From the IMG/VR virus record IMGVR_UViG_3300033182_001093, positions 1-28,018 of that record: a stretch of 28,018 nucleotides of DNA. The stretch is one strand, 5' to 3'. Shown one piece after another: positions 7,417 to 15,605 of the stretch. Each line of letters opens with the position of its first letter. Position 1 is the stretch's first letter. Origin of the DNA: a virus. Made by a program: the position numbers and the translations under genes. The notes beneath the pieces are model-generated. The model searched no databases and had not been told where the DNA came from. It worked only from the letters and a program-made list of their open reading frames with translations.

Positions 7417-8064
7417 TTAAATTCCAGTGGAAGGAGCATTTGTTTGAGAATCAAACCTGCGACTTCCAGAGTTAAAGTGTGCGTTCAAGCGAACAATTAA
7501 AGGGATTCCAGCAGAAGTAAAATCTTCGTTTGCTGGATCATCCATAATACCTACAATACGCAATGGTAAAGTAGCTGTAACATCAATACTACTGACTGCT
7601 AAAGCAGCCGATGATAGACCAGTAGAGGAACTACCATCATGAGCAGAAGTTCCTAAACTAGCGTTAGCGAAAACACCAGTTAGAGCATTAGCTCTACTAG
7701 TTAAACTAGCATCAGAAGCTACCTTAAACAGTTGATTTGGATCATCAGCTACAAAAGCTTTTACTGGATAGTTAGTATCTGCATTAGCAGAACTACCGGG
7801 CCAGTAATTTTTATATACAGGTTTTTTACTTACAGAATCTACGTATTCCACACCCATCAGTACACCTAGAGCAGCTACACTACCACCAGCGGTATCACCT
7901 GCTCTGACGATAACGCCATCAGCCGTAGGAATTACAATCCCATACTGGTAAATAGCATCATTATTAGCGTGTGCAATCTCATACTGAGTTACCCCAGTGG
8001 AGTTTACACCACTACCAACTAGACCGATAGGACGAAGACCGTAGCTACTATCTTGATTAGCCAT
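7417..8064 (-). CDS. Head-associated protein, possibly capsid decoration
   Basis: The protein has 215 residues. The opening MANQDSSYGLRPIGLVGSG, the motif YEIAHANNDAIYQYGIVIPT and the C-terminal ...AHFNSGSRRFDSQTNAPSTGI are shared by proteins coded directly upstream of gpT-like capsid genes in marine phages. It is beta-rich with Gly/Ser/Ala loops and no cysteine. A decoration or minor capsid role is likely from position. A GGGGG-type ribosome site precedes the ATG. Confidence 0.75.
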   Translation of the reverse strand: MANQDSSYGLRPIGLVGSGVNSTGVTQYEIAHANNDAIYQYGIVIPTADGVIVRAGDTAGGSVAALGVLMGVEYVDSVSKKPVYKNYWPGSSANADTNYPVKAFVADDPNQLFKVASDASLTSRANALTGVFANASLGTSAHDGSSSTGLSSAALAVSSIDVTATLPLRIVGIMDDPANEDFTSAGIPLIVRLNAHFNSGSRRFDSQTNAPSTGI

Positions 8065-8090
8065 AATTTTCCCCCAAAATTAAAGCAGCC

Positions 8091-8567
8091 CTATCGTTTG
8101 GGGCCACCAAAAGTTACACGACTTTGCCGATCAGCATTGCCAATCCGCATGGTTGAATGAGCATTCTCCCTCATCATGTCCTGATCAACAGCTTGCATTT
8201 GATCTGCACTTCTTTGATTAAAGTAAGCCGATCTCTCTGCTACTGTTTCCTCTGGAAGTCGAGCGAGAAGTAATCCTCCAACGCCGAATACTCCTTCATA
8301 TTTACCTGAGTCAACGACAGGTGCTTCGAAGTCTGGGTACTCATCCTTACGGACTAATTCCCATCCCTCTCTAAGCTTGGCGCTGATGTTTTTAGTATCG
8401 TCGAATCCACGAGTCTCTGCTCGTATCCAACGATGCTTAAAGCCGTCTGGCGCAGGTGGAGCGTCCAACATTGATGGTGGGGACCACGGCTTACGCTGTG
8501 CCGTCTTCTCCCGGGTTTGGTTTGCACGAAGGGTTCTTACGGTTTTTTCTTCTGTTTTTTTACACAT
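8091..8567 (-). CDS. Conserved head-module protein, unknown function
   Basis: The protein has 158 residues with a basic N-terminus and a conserved-looking core (PDGFKHRWIRAETRGFDDTKNISAKLREGWELVRKDEYPDF). Next comes GKYEGVFGVGGLLLARLPEE and a polar helical tail (YFNQRSADQMQAVDQDMM...). Such proteins sit between scaffold and capsid genes in related phage operons. The role is unknown; a minor head or assembly protein is the best guess. It lies two bases after the scaffold gene. Confidence 0.7.
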   Translation of the reverse strand: MCKKTEEKTVRTLRANQTREKTAQRKPWSPPSMLDAPPAPDGFKHRWIRAETRGFDDTKNISAKLREGWELVRKDEYPDFEAPVVDSGKYEGVFGVGGLLLARLPEETVAERSAYFNQRSADQMQAVDQDMMRENAHSTMRIGNADRQSRVTFGGPKR

Positions 8568-8569
8568 AA

Positions 8570-9457
8570 TTAGTCCTTCACGTATTTAGCGTATTCTTCT
8601 AGTGGCACACCCAATTTTTTAGCAATAGCTACTTGGCTAGGGGTGAGTCTAACCTTTTTACTGCGCCCAGATGTTTTTGATCTAGAGGCTCCAACAACCG
8701 TCTGAGCGGGCCGTTTATTGGAATTGCCTGCGTCTAGCTTAAACTTCGAAGCTATACGTTTATCTAATTCATTATAATAGTCATCAGACTGAGGGTCAAA
8801 TCCCTCACTCTCGACAAGTGTTTTATGGATTCCAAAAGCAGCGTATGTCATCGCTTCATCCTGACCAAACCACTCGTTCTTCAAAGCCCACTTCTCTGCT
8901 TTTTTATCAGGACGTTTAGGAGCTTGTTGTTGAACTTGTGTTTGCTGTTGTCTTTGTTGCTGCGCTAAAGCAGCTTGCTGCTGTCTATACTGAGCTTGCT
9001 GCTCTTGCTGATACTTAGCTTGGTTAGCTCTATCTTCTTGAATAGCTAACGCAGTTAACTTTCTTTGAGCCTCTACAGCAGCAGCGGAATCACCTAGATC
9101 AATTGCTCTCGTTAAGTCATCTTCAACACGTTTAATCTCCGAAGAGACACGGCTAGAATACTCATTGACGTAATTTGTATCTAGGTTAGCTACTTTTTGT
9201 TTTAAGGTTTCAGACTCACTTTGAATAGCTTGAGCATAACGAAGAGCTTCTTGCTCTCGTCTTTCAGCCTCACGCATCTTCTTAGTAAGTCGGTCAATCC
9301 TTTTCTGCGTAGCGCTTTCCGCTTTCTTAAATTGATCCTCGCCCGAATCCTCTACCGTTACCTCAGAGCCAGTGTCCTCGGATACCGCTTCTTCAAGCAC
9401 CACCTCGGTTTCTTGCTCATCCGCACCGATTTCAACCTCTGTTGCTTCATCAGTCAT
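8570..9457 (-). CDS. Capsid scaffold protein
   Basis: The protein has 295 residues. An acidic N-terminus (Glu/Asp-rich to about residue 45) is followed by a long coiled-coil region (KRIDRLTKKMREAERREQEALRYAQ...). Next come a glutamine-rich stretch (residues about 145-180) and a basic C-terminus (SRSKTSGRSKKVRLTPSQVAIAKKLGVPLEEYAKYVKD), where scaffold proteins normally contact the coat protein. It acts inside the procapsid and leaves before maturation, as known for this class. Position two genes before the capsid and an AAGGAG ribosome site support the call. Confidence 0.85.
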   Translation of the reverse strand: MTDEATEVEIGADEQETEVVLEEAVSEDTGSEVTVEDSGEDQFKKAESATQKRIDRLTKKMREAERREQEALRYAQAIQSESETLKQKVANLDTNYVNEYSSRVSSEIKRVEDDLTRAIDLGDSAAAVEAQRKLTALAIQEDRANQAKYQQEQQAQYRQQQAALAQQQRQQQTQVQQQAPKRPDKKAEKWALKNEWFGQDEAMTYAAFGIHKTLVESEGFDPQSDDYYNELDKRIASKFKLDAGNSNKRPAQTVVGASRSKTSGRSKKVRLTPSQVAIAKKLGVPLEEYAKYVKD

Positions 9458-9466
9458 TTTATCTCC

Positions 9467-9901
9467 TTACAGATGATGTATGTCTTCGGGGTCTAAGATA
9501 GTCGCAAGAATCTCATCGTCGTTGAGAATCCTAACCTCTCCCCCGTCTATTTGAAATCTAGACCCCGCATAACGAGCAAACATCACCCATTGACGTTCCT
9601 CGCACCACGGACCCGTTGGAAACTTTTCTTTGTCTTTATAAGCTAAAGGGCCAGCCTTTAAAACATATCCCACTTGAGTAGAAATCTGCTTATTGTCCTG
9701 CACCAACGTAGGTAAAATAATACCGCTGTCGGTCTTCACTTTACCAGTGTAAGGTAAGATAAGGAGTCTCCATCCTGTGGGGGCAGGCATCCGCTCTAAC
9801 AAAGAGGCTCCAATGGCCTCTGGATTCAACTTAGGTTTGTCTACATAAACATCCGCTAAGGATTGTTGATTTTCTGTTTCTTTCTCAGTTGATTCAGTCA
9901 T
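9467..9901 (-). CDS. GroES-like co-chaperonin (Cpn10)
   Basis: The protein has 144 residues. A 30-residue acidic extension precedes a Cpn10 domain: PTGWRLLILPYTGKVKTDSG, the mobile-loop region GIILPTLVQDN, then VGYVLKAGP, WVMFARYAGS, IDGGEVRILNDDEILATI. These correspond to the strands and roof contacts of GroES. Family knowledge says it would cap the host GroEL cage, as T4 gp31 does for its capsid protein. Placement immediately before scaffold supports a role in capsid folding. The linker GPLAYKDKEKFPTGPWCEERQ is longer than in bacterial GroES. The start overlaps the preceding gene by eight bases. Confidence 0.88.
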   Translation of the reverse strand: MTESTEKETENQQSLADVYVDKPKLNPEAIGASLLERMPAPTGWRLLILPYTGKVKTDSGIILPTLVQDNKQISTQVGYVLKAGPLAYKDKEKFPTGPWCEERQWVMFARYAGSRFQIDGGEVRILNDDEILATILDPEDIHHL

Positions 9902-10091
9902 CTGATCGCTCCTGTTTATTTAGCAGGCTCTTGAGTTCCTGTTCCACGTAAGCTAGGCCTTCTAAGTTGCCCATAATCTCACGATAATGTTCCATTGATT
10001 TAATGTTACCGTTCGTCATAAATTCCACGCATTGTTCTCTACGTTCACGGATTAAACGAAAAACGGCTTCAGGTATACTAATATCTACCAT
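9894..10091 (-). CDS. Small helical late protein, unknown function
   Basis: The protein has 65 residues from the ATG at 10091; a GTG at 10109 is an alternative in-frame start. It is predicted all-helical (EAVFRLIRERREQCVEFMTNG, then MEHYREIMGNLEGLAYVEQELKSLLNK). No ribosome site is obvious before the ATG, and the upstream sequence is strongly AT-rich. Similar small helical proteins occur in marine phage head modules. Function unknown; the end overlaps the GroES-like gene. Confidence 0.65.
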   Translation of the reverse strand: MVDISIPEAVFRLIRERREQCVEFMTNGNIKSMEHYREIMGNLEGLAYVEQELKSLLNKQERSDD

Positions 10092-10142
10092 AATTGTATA
10101 AATTATCACATATTTTGTTATAAAATCTACTAATTTTATATA

Positions 10143-10550
10143 CTATCTAGTAAGTCCTTTAGATTTCTCATAAGTCCTTAAAGTACCTAGACCTAGTAGA
10201 CCACCTAGAACCGTCATTAAAGTAGACATATCGAACTCAGGTAAGCTAGGAATCTGTATCCCGTAGACTGTTAAACCAAAGATTAAGAAAGGTTGTAAGA
10301 CAAAATGGTAAGCAAACGCTATACCGCAAACCCAACCGATAAATGGCCTCCAAGAAGATTTGAAGAAATTAGGAGATTGGGCTTCAATCTTATTGACCTC
10401 AATCTGAGCTAAAGCTATCGCATGAGCCTGCTTTTCTGCCATAGTAGCAATCTCATGCGCTAACTTGTTCCGCTTATCCCTATCAGGGATAGCTTTTTCC
10501 AGTAATCCAGTGATTGGATTAATTAAACTACCAAAAATCTTATTTAACAC
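10143..10550 (-). CDS. Holin (3TM family)
   Basis: The protein has 135 residues. An amphipathic N-terminal half (LLEKAIPDRDKRNKLAHEIATMAEKQAHAIALAQIEVNKIEAQS) precedes WRPFIGWVCGIAFAYHFVLQPFL, a second hydrophobic stretch (IFGLTVYGIQI) and a third segment (LMTVLGGLLGLGTLRTYEKSKG). The KSSWRPFIGW motif and final GLRTYEK-type end are typical of the GTA-type three-membrane-helix holins. It would open the inner membrane at lysis. It lies in the late operon, while the candidate lysin is in the early module on the other strand. Confidence 0.85.
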   Translation of the reverse strand: MLNKIFGSLINPITGLLEKAIPDRDKRNKLAHEIATMAEKQAHAIALAQIEVNKIEAQSPNFFKSSWRPFIGWVCGIAFAYHFVLQPFLIFGLTVYGIQIPSLPEFDMSTLMTVLGGLLGLGTLRTYEKSKGLTR

Positions 10551-10565
10551 ATTTTCTCCAAACGC

Positions 10566-10868
10566 CTACTTTTTACTCATGTAGGCTGTAGCCCCAAAAT
10601 AAAAACCAACGACAGAAGCTTGCGCTAAATAAAATAGACCAAGTAAGTCACCTAAAGCGTTCACACGCTTCTCAGAAACGTAAGGAGTGAATAGAATGAA
10701 GGTGAAAATAACCATGCTAGCTAACGCTACCCATGCCATTTTCCGTTGAGCCTCCGCTTTTTCTTCACGAAGCTCTAACTCCAACATCCCCTGAGAGCTT
10801 TGAAGCTCTTCTTCAGTAACTATACCATCTCCGTCCAAATCGTAACCACCTAACCGTGAACGGACCAC
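10566..10868 (-). CDS. EF-hand membrane protein
   Basis: The visible protein has a perfect EF-hand calcium loop (DLDGDGIVTEEE, residues 10-21) near the N-terminus and then a charged helix. Two membrane segments follow (MAWVALASMVIFTFILF and LLGLFYLAQASVVGFYFGA). The start is uncertain because no ATG precedes the loop. The GTG at 10868 was chosen because it sits four bases after the upstream stop, with GGGG about ten bases ahead. A GTG at 10910 would overlap the upstream gene by 38 bases. Its place between the holin and portal suggests a membrane function, perhaps lysis timing; calcium control is inference. Confidence 0.7.
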   Translation of the reverse strand: MVRSRLGGYDLDGDGIVTEEELQSSQGMLELELREEKAEAQRKMAWVALASMVIFTFILFTPYVSEKRVNALGDLLGLFYLAQASVVGFYFGATAYMSKK

Positions 10869-10872
10869 GGCA

Positions 10873-11067
10873 TCAATACCCCATGTATTTAGTGCCACGT
10901 TTCGCAGCACCCGAACCCCGTACCTTCATTTCACGAGGTTTGTCAGATACTTTTGGAGCATCTGCACAATAACCATAAGGAATCTTACCTTGACCCTTTA
11001 TCTCCGCATACCCTACCGCTTTCGGACTTTTTGCAGGAGCCGAACCCTGATGCTTAACCTTTGCCAC
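10873..11067 (-). CDS. Small basic glycine-rich protein, unknown function
   Basis: The protein has 64 residues, is basic, and is rich in Gly/Lys/Ala. Its C-terminus (REMKVRGSGAAKRGTKYMGY) resembles the MKVRGxGAAxKG tail found in small proteins next to portal genes in many marine phages. It has two forms of low-complexity sequence (VKHQGSAPAKSPKAVGYAE; GYCADAPKVSDKP) and one cysteine. Function is unknown; a minor virion protein is possible. It lies ten bases after the portal gene. Confidence 0.7.
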   Translation of the reverse strand: MAKVKHQGSAPAKSPKAVGYAEIKGQGKIPYGYCADAPKVSDKPREMKVRGSGAAKRGTKYMGY

Positions 11068-11076
11068 AATTTCCCC

Positions 11077-13509
11077 CTAATTGTTGCGCTGTTTCAACAA
11101 CTCTCGATCCATCGCCGACTGAATCCTAGCAGCCGTTTGACGTTCTTGAGCCGCCAACCTCTGATTAAATTGCTCTGAACGCATCTGCTGGTTCTGAGCA
11201 TCCAACTGTAATTTTTGTTGATCTAGTTGATTATCTGCCTGATCTGCTTGAGCTTTAAGCTGCAATTCCTTCTCTTTTAGTTGAATAAGAGGATCTGGAC
11301 CTTGCTGCTGACCTTCGCCTGTTATTTCTTGAGAAACCTGACGAGCTTGAGCTAAACCCTCAGAAACAAGTTGAGCTACCATCTGCTCAAACATTAATTC
11401 AGAATCCATACCCTGCTGCATACCCTGTTGAGCTAACTGCTGTCTTGCATGTTCTCTAGCAGCTATTTGAATATGCTCCATAACATGCTTCTGCATTGCA
11501 ACACTTACCGTAGGCATCTGAGCAACCATAGGTGAAGTCATAAACATAATATGAGCCTTTATGTGAGCTTGGTGATTCTGACCCTCAAAAGCTTTTAGAG
11601 GCAACATATCAAAAGCGTTCATATTCTCTTTAGCAGGATCAATAGGTTCAGGTATTTCCGAAGGAGTAGCCTTCATAATACGATCTACGTCCTGAACTCC
11701 CAAAGCTTCGTACATATCCTTATACACTTCATGCAAATTATGCAACTCTGGAGCCTGAGAAGCTAACTGTAACTTAGTCTGAGCCAACATAATTCGCTGA
11801 GATTGACTAAATATATTCGGATTACTGACAGGCAAAACGTCCACACGATCATCAAAATCCTGAGCCATGATCGACTGATTACTGCCCGCTACCGTATATG
11901 GATACTCCTGTGGCAAACTCTCAGACATTACACGAGCCAAAATCTTAAATTCCTGACGCATCGCATAATGCAAACGCTTATGCACAGCACTCATGACCCG
12001 TGAGCCTTGTTCCATCATCGCAACAGTCGTGCCCACCGCTGCTTGCTGATTCCCATCGCCAACCTTCAAATCAGTTATCGTGGCAAACCGCTGACCAGCC
12101 TGAACTACAAAACCAAGCAAATTAAACAAAGTCGTATCAGCACCCTTAAATGGCAACAGCATCAAACTGTCTCTAATAGCACCACCGGGAGCATCAACAT
12201 CACGAAATTCACCGGGCTGTAAAGGATCATCGTCGTCCCTGATCCGTAGTCCACGGGCCTTGAACCCTGCTGGAAGATTCGATAACGTACCAGCATCAAT
12301 CAATTGACGCAAAGCAGCAGTCGCTGTACGAGATAAACCACCAATGGTATGAATTAAACCTAACCCATAAAACCCAAAGCCGGGTAGAAATTTATAATGT
12401 GTAAAATATTGTATCTTCTTCTTGAGAGGATCATCCTCTAAATAATTTCTACGGATCGCTAATATTTGTCCGTTGTCCTCGGATATCGTTACAATGTAAG
12501 GAACCTTAATTCCAGTAGGTTCACCATCCTCGTCAACCTCTTCGTAACCCTCTAAATCCAAATCAACATGAACTTCCAAGATCGTACAATCGTAGTCCAC
12601 GGTGCTCGGTTCAATGCCCTGAATACCGTCCAACTCCGAAGTGACTCCAGTCACCTCTTTCTGAGCAGGAATAACATCAACATCTAAATAAACTCCAGAT
12701 AACTGACGCTTACGTAAATCGTTCAAAGACATCCGAACTACCTGAGTAATATTAGGACAAGTCTCCAAATCCGAAGTCTCGTAAGGAACCACCAAATTCT
12801 CAGCAGGTACAAAGCGTGATACAGCACGGCCCAGAGTCTCATCGTAATAAGTCTTCTTGAAAGTTGAGCCAGCCAAAGGTAGATAGAACAACATCTGATC
12901 CATGTCTGGAGTGTATTCCTCCATGACGTTGGTGATGTAATAATTCATAAAGTGCTTGACCCGCTGTGATTGAGCCATCTTATCCGCAGATTCCTGACCC
13001 ATTACTACAGTACGGACAGGACCGCCGGGAGGAAGTAATTCGTTGAAAGCCTGAGCTTGAAACTGAGTCGCAGCTTCAGCCAAAAGAGGGTGAGTCACAC
13101 CAGAGGCTCCACGAAAAGGTTGTGTGCGCTCCTCGTAACTAAAACCCAAAAGTTCTAGACCGTTCGAATAGGTGTCTTCCCACTCCTGACGAGAGGATTT
13201 GTTCGCATCAAACTCTTCCAAAAGTTCTGAAGAAATACGAGCTAACTCACGCTCTGGTATAAATTCAGCCAAATTAGCATCAAAAGCACCTTCGTCGGAA
13301 AGTTCATCTTCTGGATCGAATTCGACAGTGACACCACCGTCTTCCATTTCAATAACTTCTATTTTTTCGTCTGTCTCAGGTAATTCAGAAACTAAAAGAG
13401 TCTGTGATGAAGGTAATTCAACCTCTATTTCTGCCCTTAAATCGTCTTCGTCTAGCTGTGAAGGCACGTTCCGAAACATCATGCCCGCATTTGGTTTACC
13501 ACTTTCCAT
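11077..13509 (-). CDS. Portal protein
   Basis: The protein has 810 residues, long for a portal but usual for the SU10/P22-like group. Recognisable blocks are LLEEFDANKSSRQEWEDTYS, PFRGASGVTHPLLAEAATQF, LPLAGSTFKKTYYDETLGR and FVPAENLVVPYETSDLETCPN. A mid-region block, LSRTATAALRQLIDAGTLSNLPAG, is also typical of this family. The last 150 residues are Gln-rich and coiled-coil, possibly a barrel or internal extension. It forms the dodecameric DNA channel at the capsid vertex and docks the terminase. It follows the terminase gene by 20 bases, with GGGGG ahead of the ATG. Confidence 0.92.
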   Translation of the reverse strand: MESGKPNAGMMFRNVPSQLDEDDLRAEIEVELPSSQTLLVSELPETDEKIEVIEMEDGGVTVEFDPEDELSDEGAFDANLAEFIPERELARISSELLEEFDANKSSRQEWEDTYSNGLELLGFSYEERTQPFRGASGVTHPLLAEAATQFQAQAFNELLPPGGPVRTVVMGQESADKMAQSQRVKHFMNYYITNVMEEYTPDMDQMLFYLPLAGSTFKKTYYDETLGRAVSRFVPAENLVVPYETSDLETCPNITQVVRMSLNDLRKRQLSGVYLDVDVIPAQKEVTGVTSELDGIQGIEPSTVDYDCTILEVHVDLDLEGYEEVDEDGEPTGIKVPYIVTISEDNGQILAIRRNYLEDDPLKKKIQYFTHYKFLPGFGFYGLGLIHTIGGLSRTATAALRQLIDAGTLSNLPAGFKARGLRIRDDDDPLQPGEFRDVDAPGGAIRDSLMLLPFKGADTTLFNLLGFVVQAGQRFATITDLKVGDGNQQAAVGTTVAMMEQGSRVMSAVHKRLHYAMRQEFKILARVMSESLPQEYPYTVAGSNQSIMAQDFDDRVDVLPVSNPNIFSQSQRIMLAQTKLQLASQAPELHNLHEVYKDMYEALGVQDVDRIMKATPSEIPEPIDPAKENMNAFDMLPLKAFEGQNHQAHIKAHIMFMTSPMVAQMPTVSVAMQKHVMEHIQIAAREHARQQLAQQGMQQGMDSELMFEQMVAQLVSEGLAQARQVSQEITGEGQQQGPDPLIQLKEKELQLKAQADQADNQLDQQKLQLDAQNQQMRSEQFNQRLAAQERQTAARIQSAMDRELLKQRNN

Positions 13510-13529
13510 GAAAATGCCCCCGTGAACCG

Positions 13530-14990
13530 TTAATAATACACCCTAACCTTAACAGACTTTTCGTCATCTTCCCAGTCATCTGTAGGTAACTGGACAAAAT
13601 TTCCTTGACGATACCGCATTAAAGCCTGAGTCATACTATCAACCAAATCATCATACTCACCGTTAGGAAACGCAGCTACCTCTTCCACCATTTCATCTGC
13701 CCACACTTCGTCAGGAACCCAAACCATCCCTGCTTCAAACAAAGGCGACACACTATGTACCCTCGATAACTTGTCATTTCCCCTACTTGGAGTGAAATTA
13801 ACCACAGGAATACCCATGTTCCGTAGTTCGTGGGTCAAGGGCATTCCACTAGCCTTCGCTTCTATTATAACAGTATCAGGCTCCCAGAACTTGTAATTAT
13901 CAAAAGCAATTTGCTTTAATTCAGGAAAATCCCATCTACCTTTCTTACTATCCAACAAAATTAAGTTTGGACCCGAACCGCCCTCATTTGGATAAAACAC
14001 TCCCCAAGTCGTTATCGCAGAAAAATCAGAAGTCTCTCTCTTACTAAAAGCAGTGTCGTAACTCTGTATAACATACTCTAACTGAGGAACCTTCTCCTTC
14101 TCCCACCTACGCCACCATTCACGAGGAATAATCGCATTGTCATCGCCAGTAGGGTTTTGTTGGTACTGAGCGTTCCATTTGCTAGGAGGTATTGATGCAC
14201 GGACGGCATTCAAATCTTCAATACTCCAAAATTCAGGCCAACAAGGAGTCTCATCTTCAAAAATTGCAGGTAATTCCACTACTTCCCATTGATCGGCTAA
14301 CGGGTCTTTAGCCATTGCTCGGAGTAACTGACCTGTCATATCCTTCTCTGACCAACGTGTTTGGACCAAAACTATTGATCCACCGGGCTGGAGTCGCTGT
14401 CGTGGACCCCCTGTGTACCAATCCCAAGCATCATCAAAACCTTTAGTACTCATAGCAGTCTGCTCTGAATGCGGATCATCAATAATAACTAAATCTCCAC
14501 CACGGCCAGCAAGGTTACTTCCGACACCGACTGCGTAATACATGCCTCCTGCGTCCGTGTCCCATCTACCAGAGGCTTTACTATCTGCCGCTAACTTAAC
14601 TTTAGGGAAAATAGTCTTGTACTCGTCCCCGTCAATAAGGTTTTTGGTCTTTCTACCGAAGTTCACGGCTAACTCGGTGGTATGAGTCGCTTGTATGATC
14701 TTCATCTTCGGGTTGCGGCCCATCATCCATGCTGGAAACAAGAACGATGCGAACTCCGATTTGGTGTGTCGAGGGGCCATATTGATGATTAATCGCTTCA
14801 ATTCACCCTTGGCTACCCGTTCAAGCTTCTCGGCGATGATATGATGATGCCTTCCTGCAATGAAATCGGGCCAAACGGTTTTGACAAAAGTTAAAAAATT
14901 ATTTTGACAGGCTTCGTTTTTCTCGATCTGCGCTAAACGGAGTTTCAGTTTTAATAAACGATCTTCTGAAGATAATAAATTACTGCTCAT
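13530..14990 (-). CDS. terL: Terminase large subunit
   Basis: The protein has 486 residues with ATPase and nuclease domains. The ATPase carries a deviant Walker A (APRHTKS, residues 72-78), Walker B LVIIDD (167-172) and coupling motif VQTRW (209-213). The RNase H-like nuclease has acidic residues at YDTAF (D312), IIEAKASG (E377) and YDDLVDS (D447/D448/D451). It translocates and cuts DNA into the procapsid through the portal. It is the first gene of the leftward late operon. A TATAAT box at 15012-15017 and a 24-bp element shared with the early promoter lie just upstream. Its small partner is encoded 4.6 kb away on the other strand. Confidence 0.95.
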   Translation of the reverse strand: MSSNLLSSEDRLLKLKLRLAQIEKNEACQNNFLTFVKTVWPDFIAGRHHHIIAEKLERVAKGELKRLIINMAPRHTKSEFASFLFPAWMMGRNPKMKIIQATHTTELAVNFGRKTKNLIDGDEYKTIFPKVKLAADSKASGRWDTDAGGMYYAVGVGSNLAGRGGDLVIIDDPHSEQTAMSTKGFDDAWDWYTGGPRQRLQPGGSIVLVQTRWSEKDMTGQLLRAMAKDPLADQWEVVELPAIFEDETPCWPEFWSIEDLNAVRASIPPSKWNAQYQQNPTGDDNAIIPREWWRRWEKEKVPQLEYVIQSYDTAFSKRETSDFSAITTWGVFYPNEGGSGPNLILLDSKKGRWDFPELKQIAFDNYKFWEPDTVIIEAKASGMPLTHELRNMGIPVVNFTPSRGNDKLSRVHSVSPLFEAGMVWVPDEVWADEMVEEVAAFPNGEYDDLVDSMTQALMRYRQGNFVQLPTDDWEDDEKSVKVRVYY

Positions 14991-15011
14991 AATAAGGTTC
15001 CTTGGGACCCT

Positions 15012-15048
15012 ATTATAGTCTATAAAGATATATAAATATATGCGATGG
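15012..15048 (-). promoter_or_regulatory. Leftward late promoter: 24-bp element plus TATAAT
   Basis: On the minus strand a 24-bp element (15025-15048, starting CCATCGCATATATTTATATA) is followed after seven bases by TATAAT (15012-15017). A short leader of about 15 bases then leads to the terL ATG. No TTGACA-type -35 box is present, and the element occupies that position. The same element occurs inverted at 15606-15629. Confidence 0.7.
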
Positions 15049-15193
15049 ACCTAAATGAAAAAAATTATTAATTGTTTGTGAAAAACTTAGCTAAAGCCCT
15101 TTTTTATTTTTTATATACCCGGGCGGGCGGCGCAAAGTCCGAGAAAAAAATAGCCCTTGACATTTGACCCGATATGTGAAGGGACCCTGAGCC

Positions 15194-15503
15194 GTTAGCT
15201 AGGTGAGTGACCGCTAACGTAGCTATGTGAGTAACTGCTAACGTAGCTAGGTCAGCGGGCCTTGGATAGCTAGGTGGTTAGCTTAGTGGATAGCTGGGTG
15301 ATTAGCTAGGTGGTTAGCTAGGTGGTTAGCGCACTGGGTAGCTGTGTCGTTAGCTATGTCACCGTGCTATCGACTAGCGGTCCTGTTAGCTCGGTCAGGG
15401 ATGATATGGTAGCACCTTGGATAGCTGGGTAGCTAGCTGTGTAACTGTGCTAATGGCTAGCGGACTGGGTAGCTATGTTAGCGGACTACGGACCACGGAT
15501 CAC
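15194..15503 (+). repeat. Degenerate 12-bp tandem repeat array, consensus GTTAGCTAGGTG
   Basis: About 26 units share a TAGCT core. From 15265 to 15503 nearly every unit is exactly 12 bases (one is 11). Examples are GATAGCTAGGTG, GTTAGCTTAGTG, GATAGCTGGGTG, ATTAGCTAGGTG and GTTAGCTAGGTG in a row (15265-15324). The first part (15194-15253) repeats as a 24-25 base pair of units. Stop codons occur in the repeat frames on both strands, so it is not coding. CTAG and AGCT, both self-complementary, are dense. Confidence 0.85.
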
Positions 15504-15555
15504 GGATCACGTCTTGACATTCTAGAATAATTGTGCATGGACCCCGAACAATAGC

Positions 15556-15570
15556 CCAAAAACTTTGGGA
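15556..15570 (+). other. Perfect hairpin CCCAAA-AAC-TTTGGG
   Basis: A 6-bp stem with a 3-base loop immediately precedes the third TTGACA repeat. It has no U tract, so it is more likely a protein-binding or regulatory structure than a terminator. Confidence 0.45.
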
Positions 15571-15605
15571 CTTGACAGCGGGCCGAGAATGTGCAGGTTT
15601 CACTA

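Larger units (their letters stand above)
15157..15577 (+). repeat. Three TTGACA-headed direct repeats
   Basis: TTGACA occurs at 15157-15162, 15514-15519 and 15572-15577, all on the plus strand and flanking the 12-bp array. The first two share TTGACATT, then TGTG and GGACCC.GA at identical distances. The third shares TTGACA and ATGTGCA. The sequence AATAGCCC appears before the first and third. They look like -35 boxes, but no good -10 lies 16-18 bases downstream, so promoter use is uncertain. Confidence 0.6.

Noticed and set aside
11961-11985. CATCGCATAATG inside the portal gene, similar to the promoter element core
   Set aside because: Only a short match inside a coding region with no downstream TATWWT box at the correct spacing; chance is more likely.
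15194-15503. 12-bp array as a coding repeat or CRISPR array
   Set aside because: Repeat frames contain stop codons on both strands. There are no conserved 20-40 base repeats with unique spacers, so neither a protein repeat nor a CRISPR fits.
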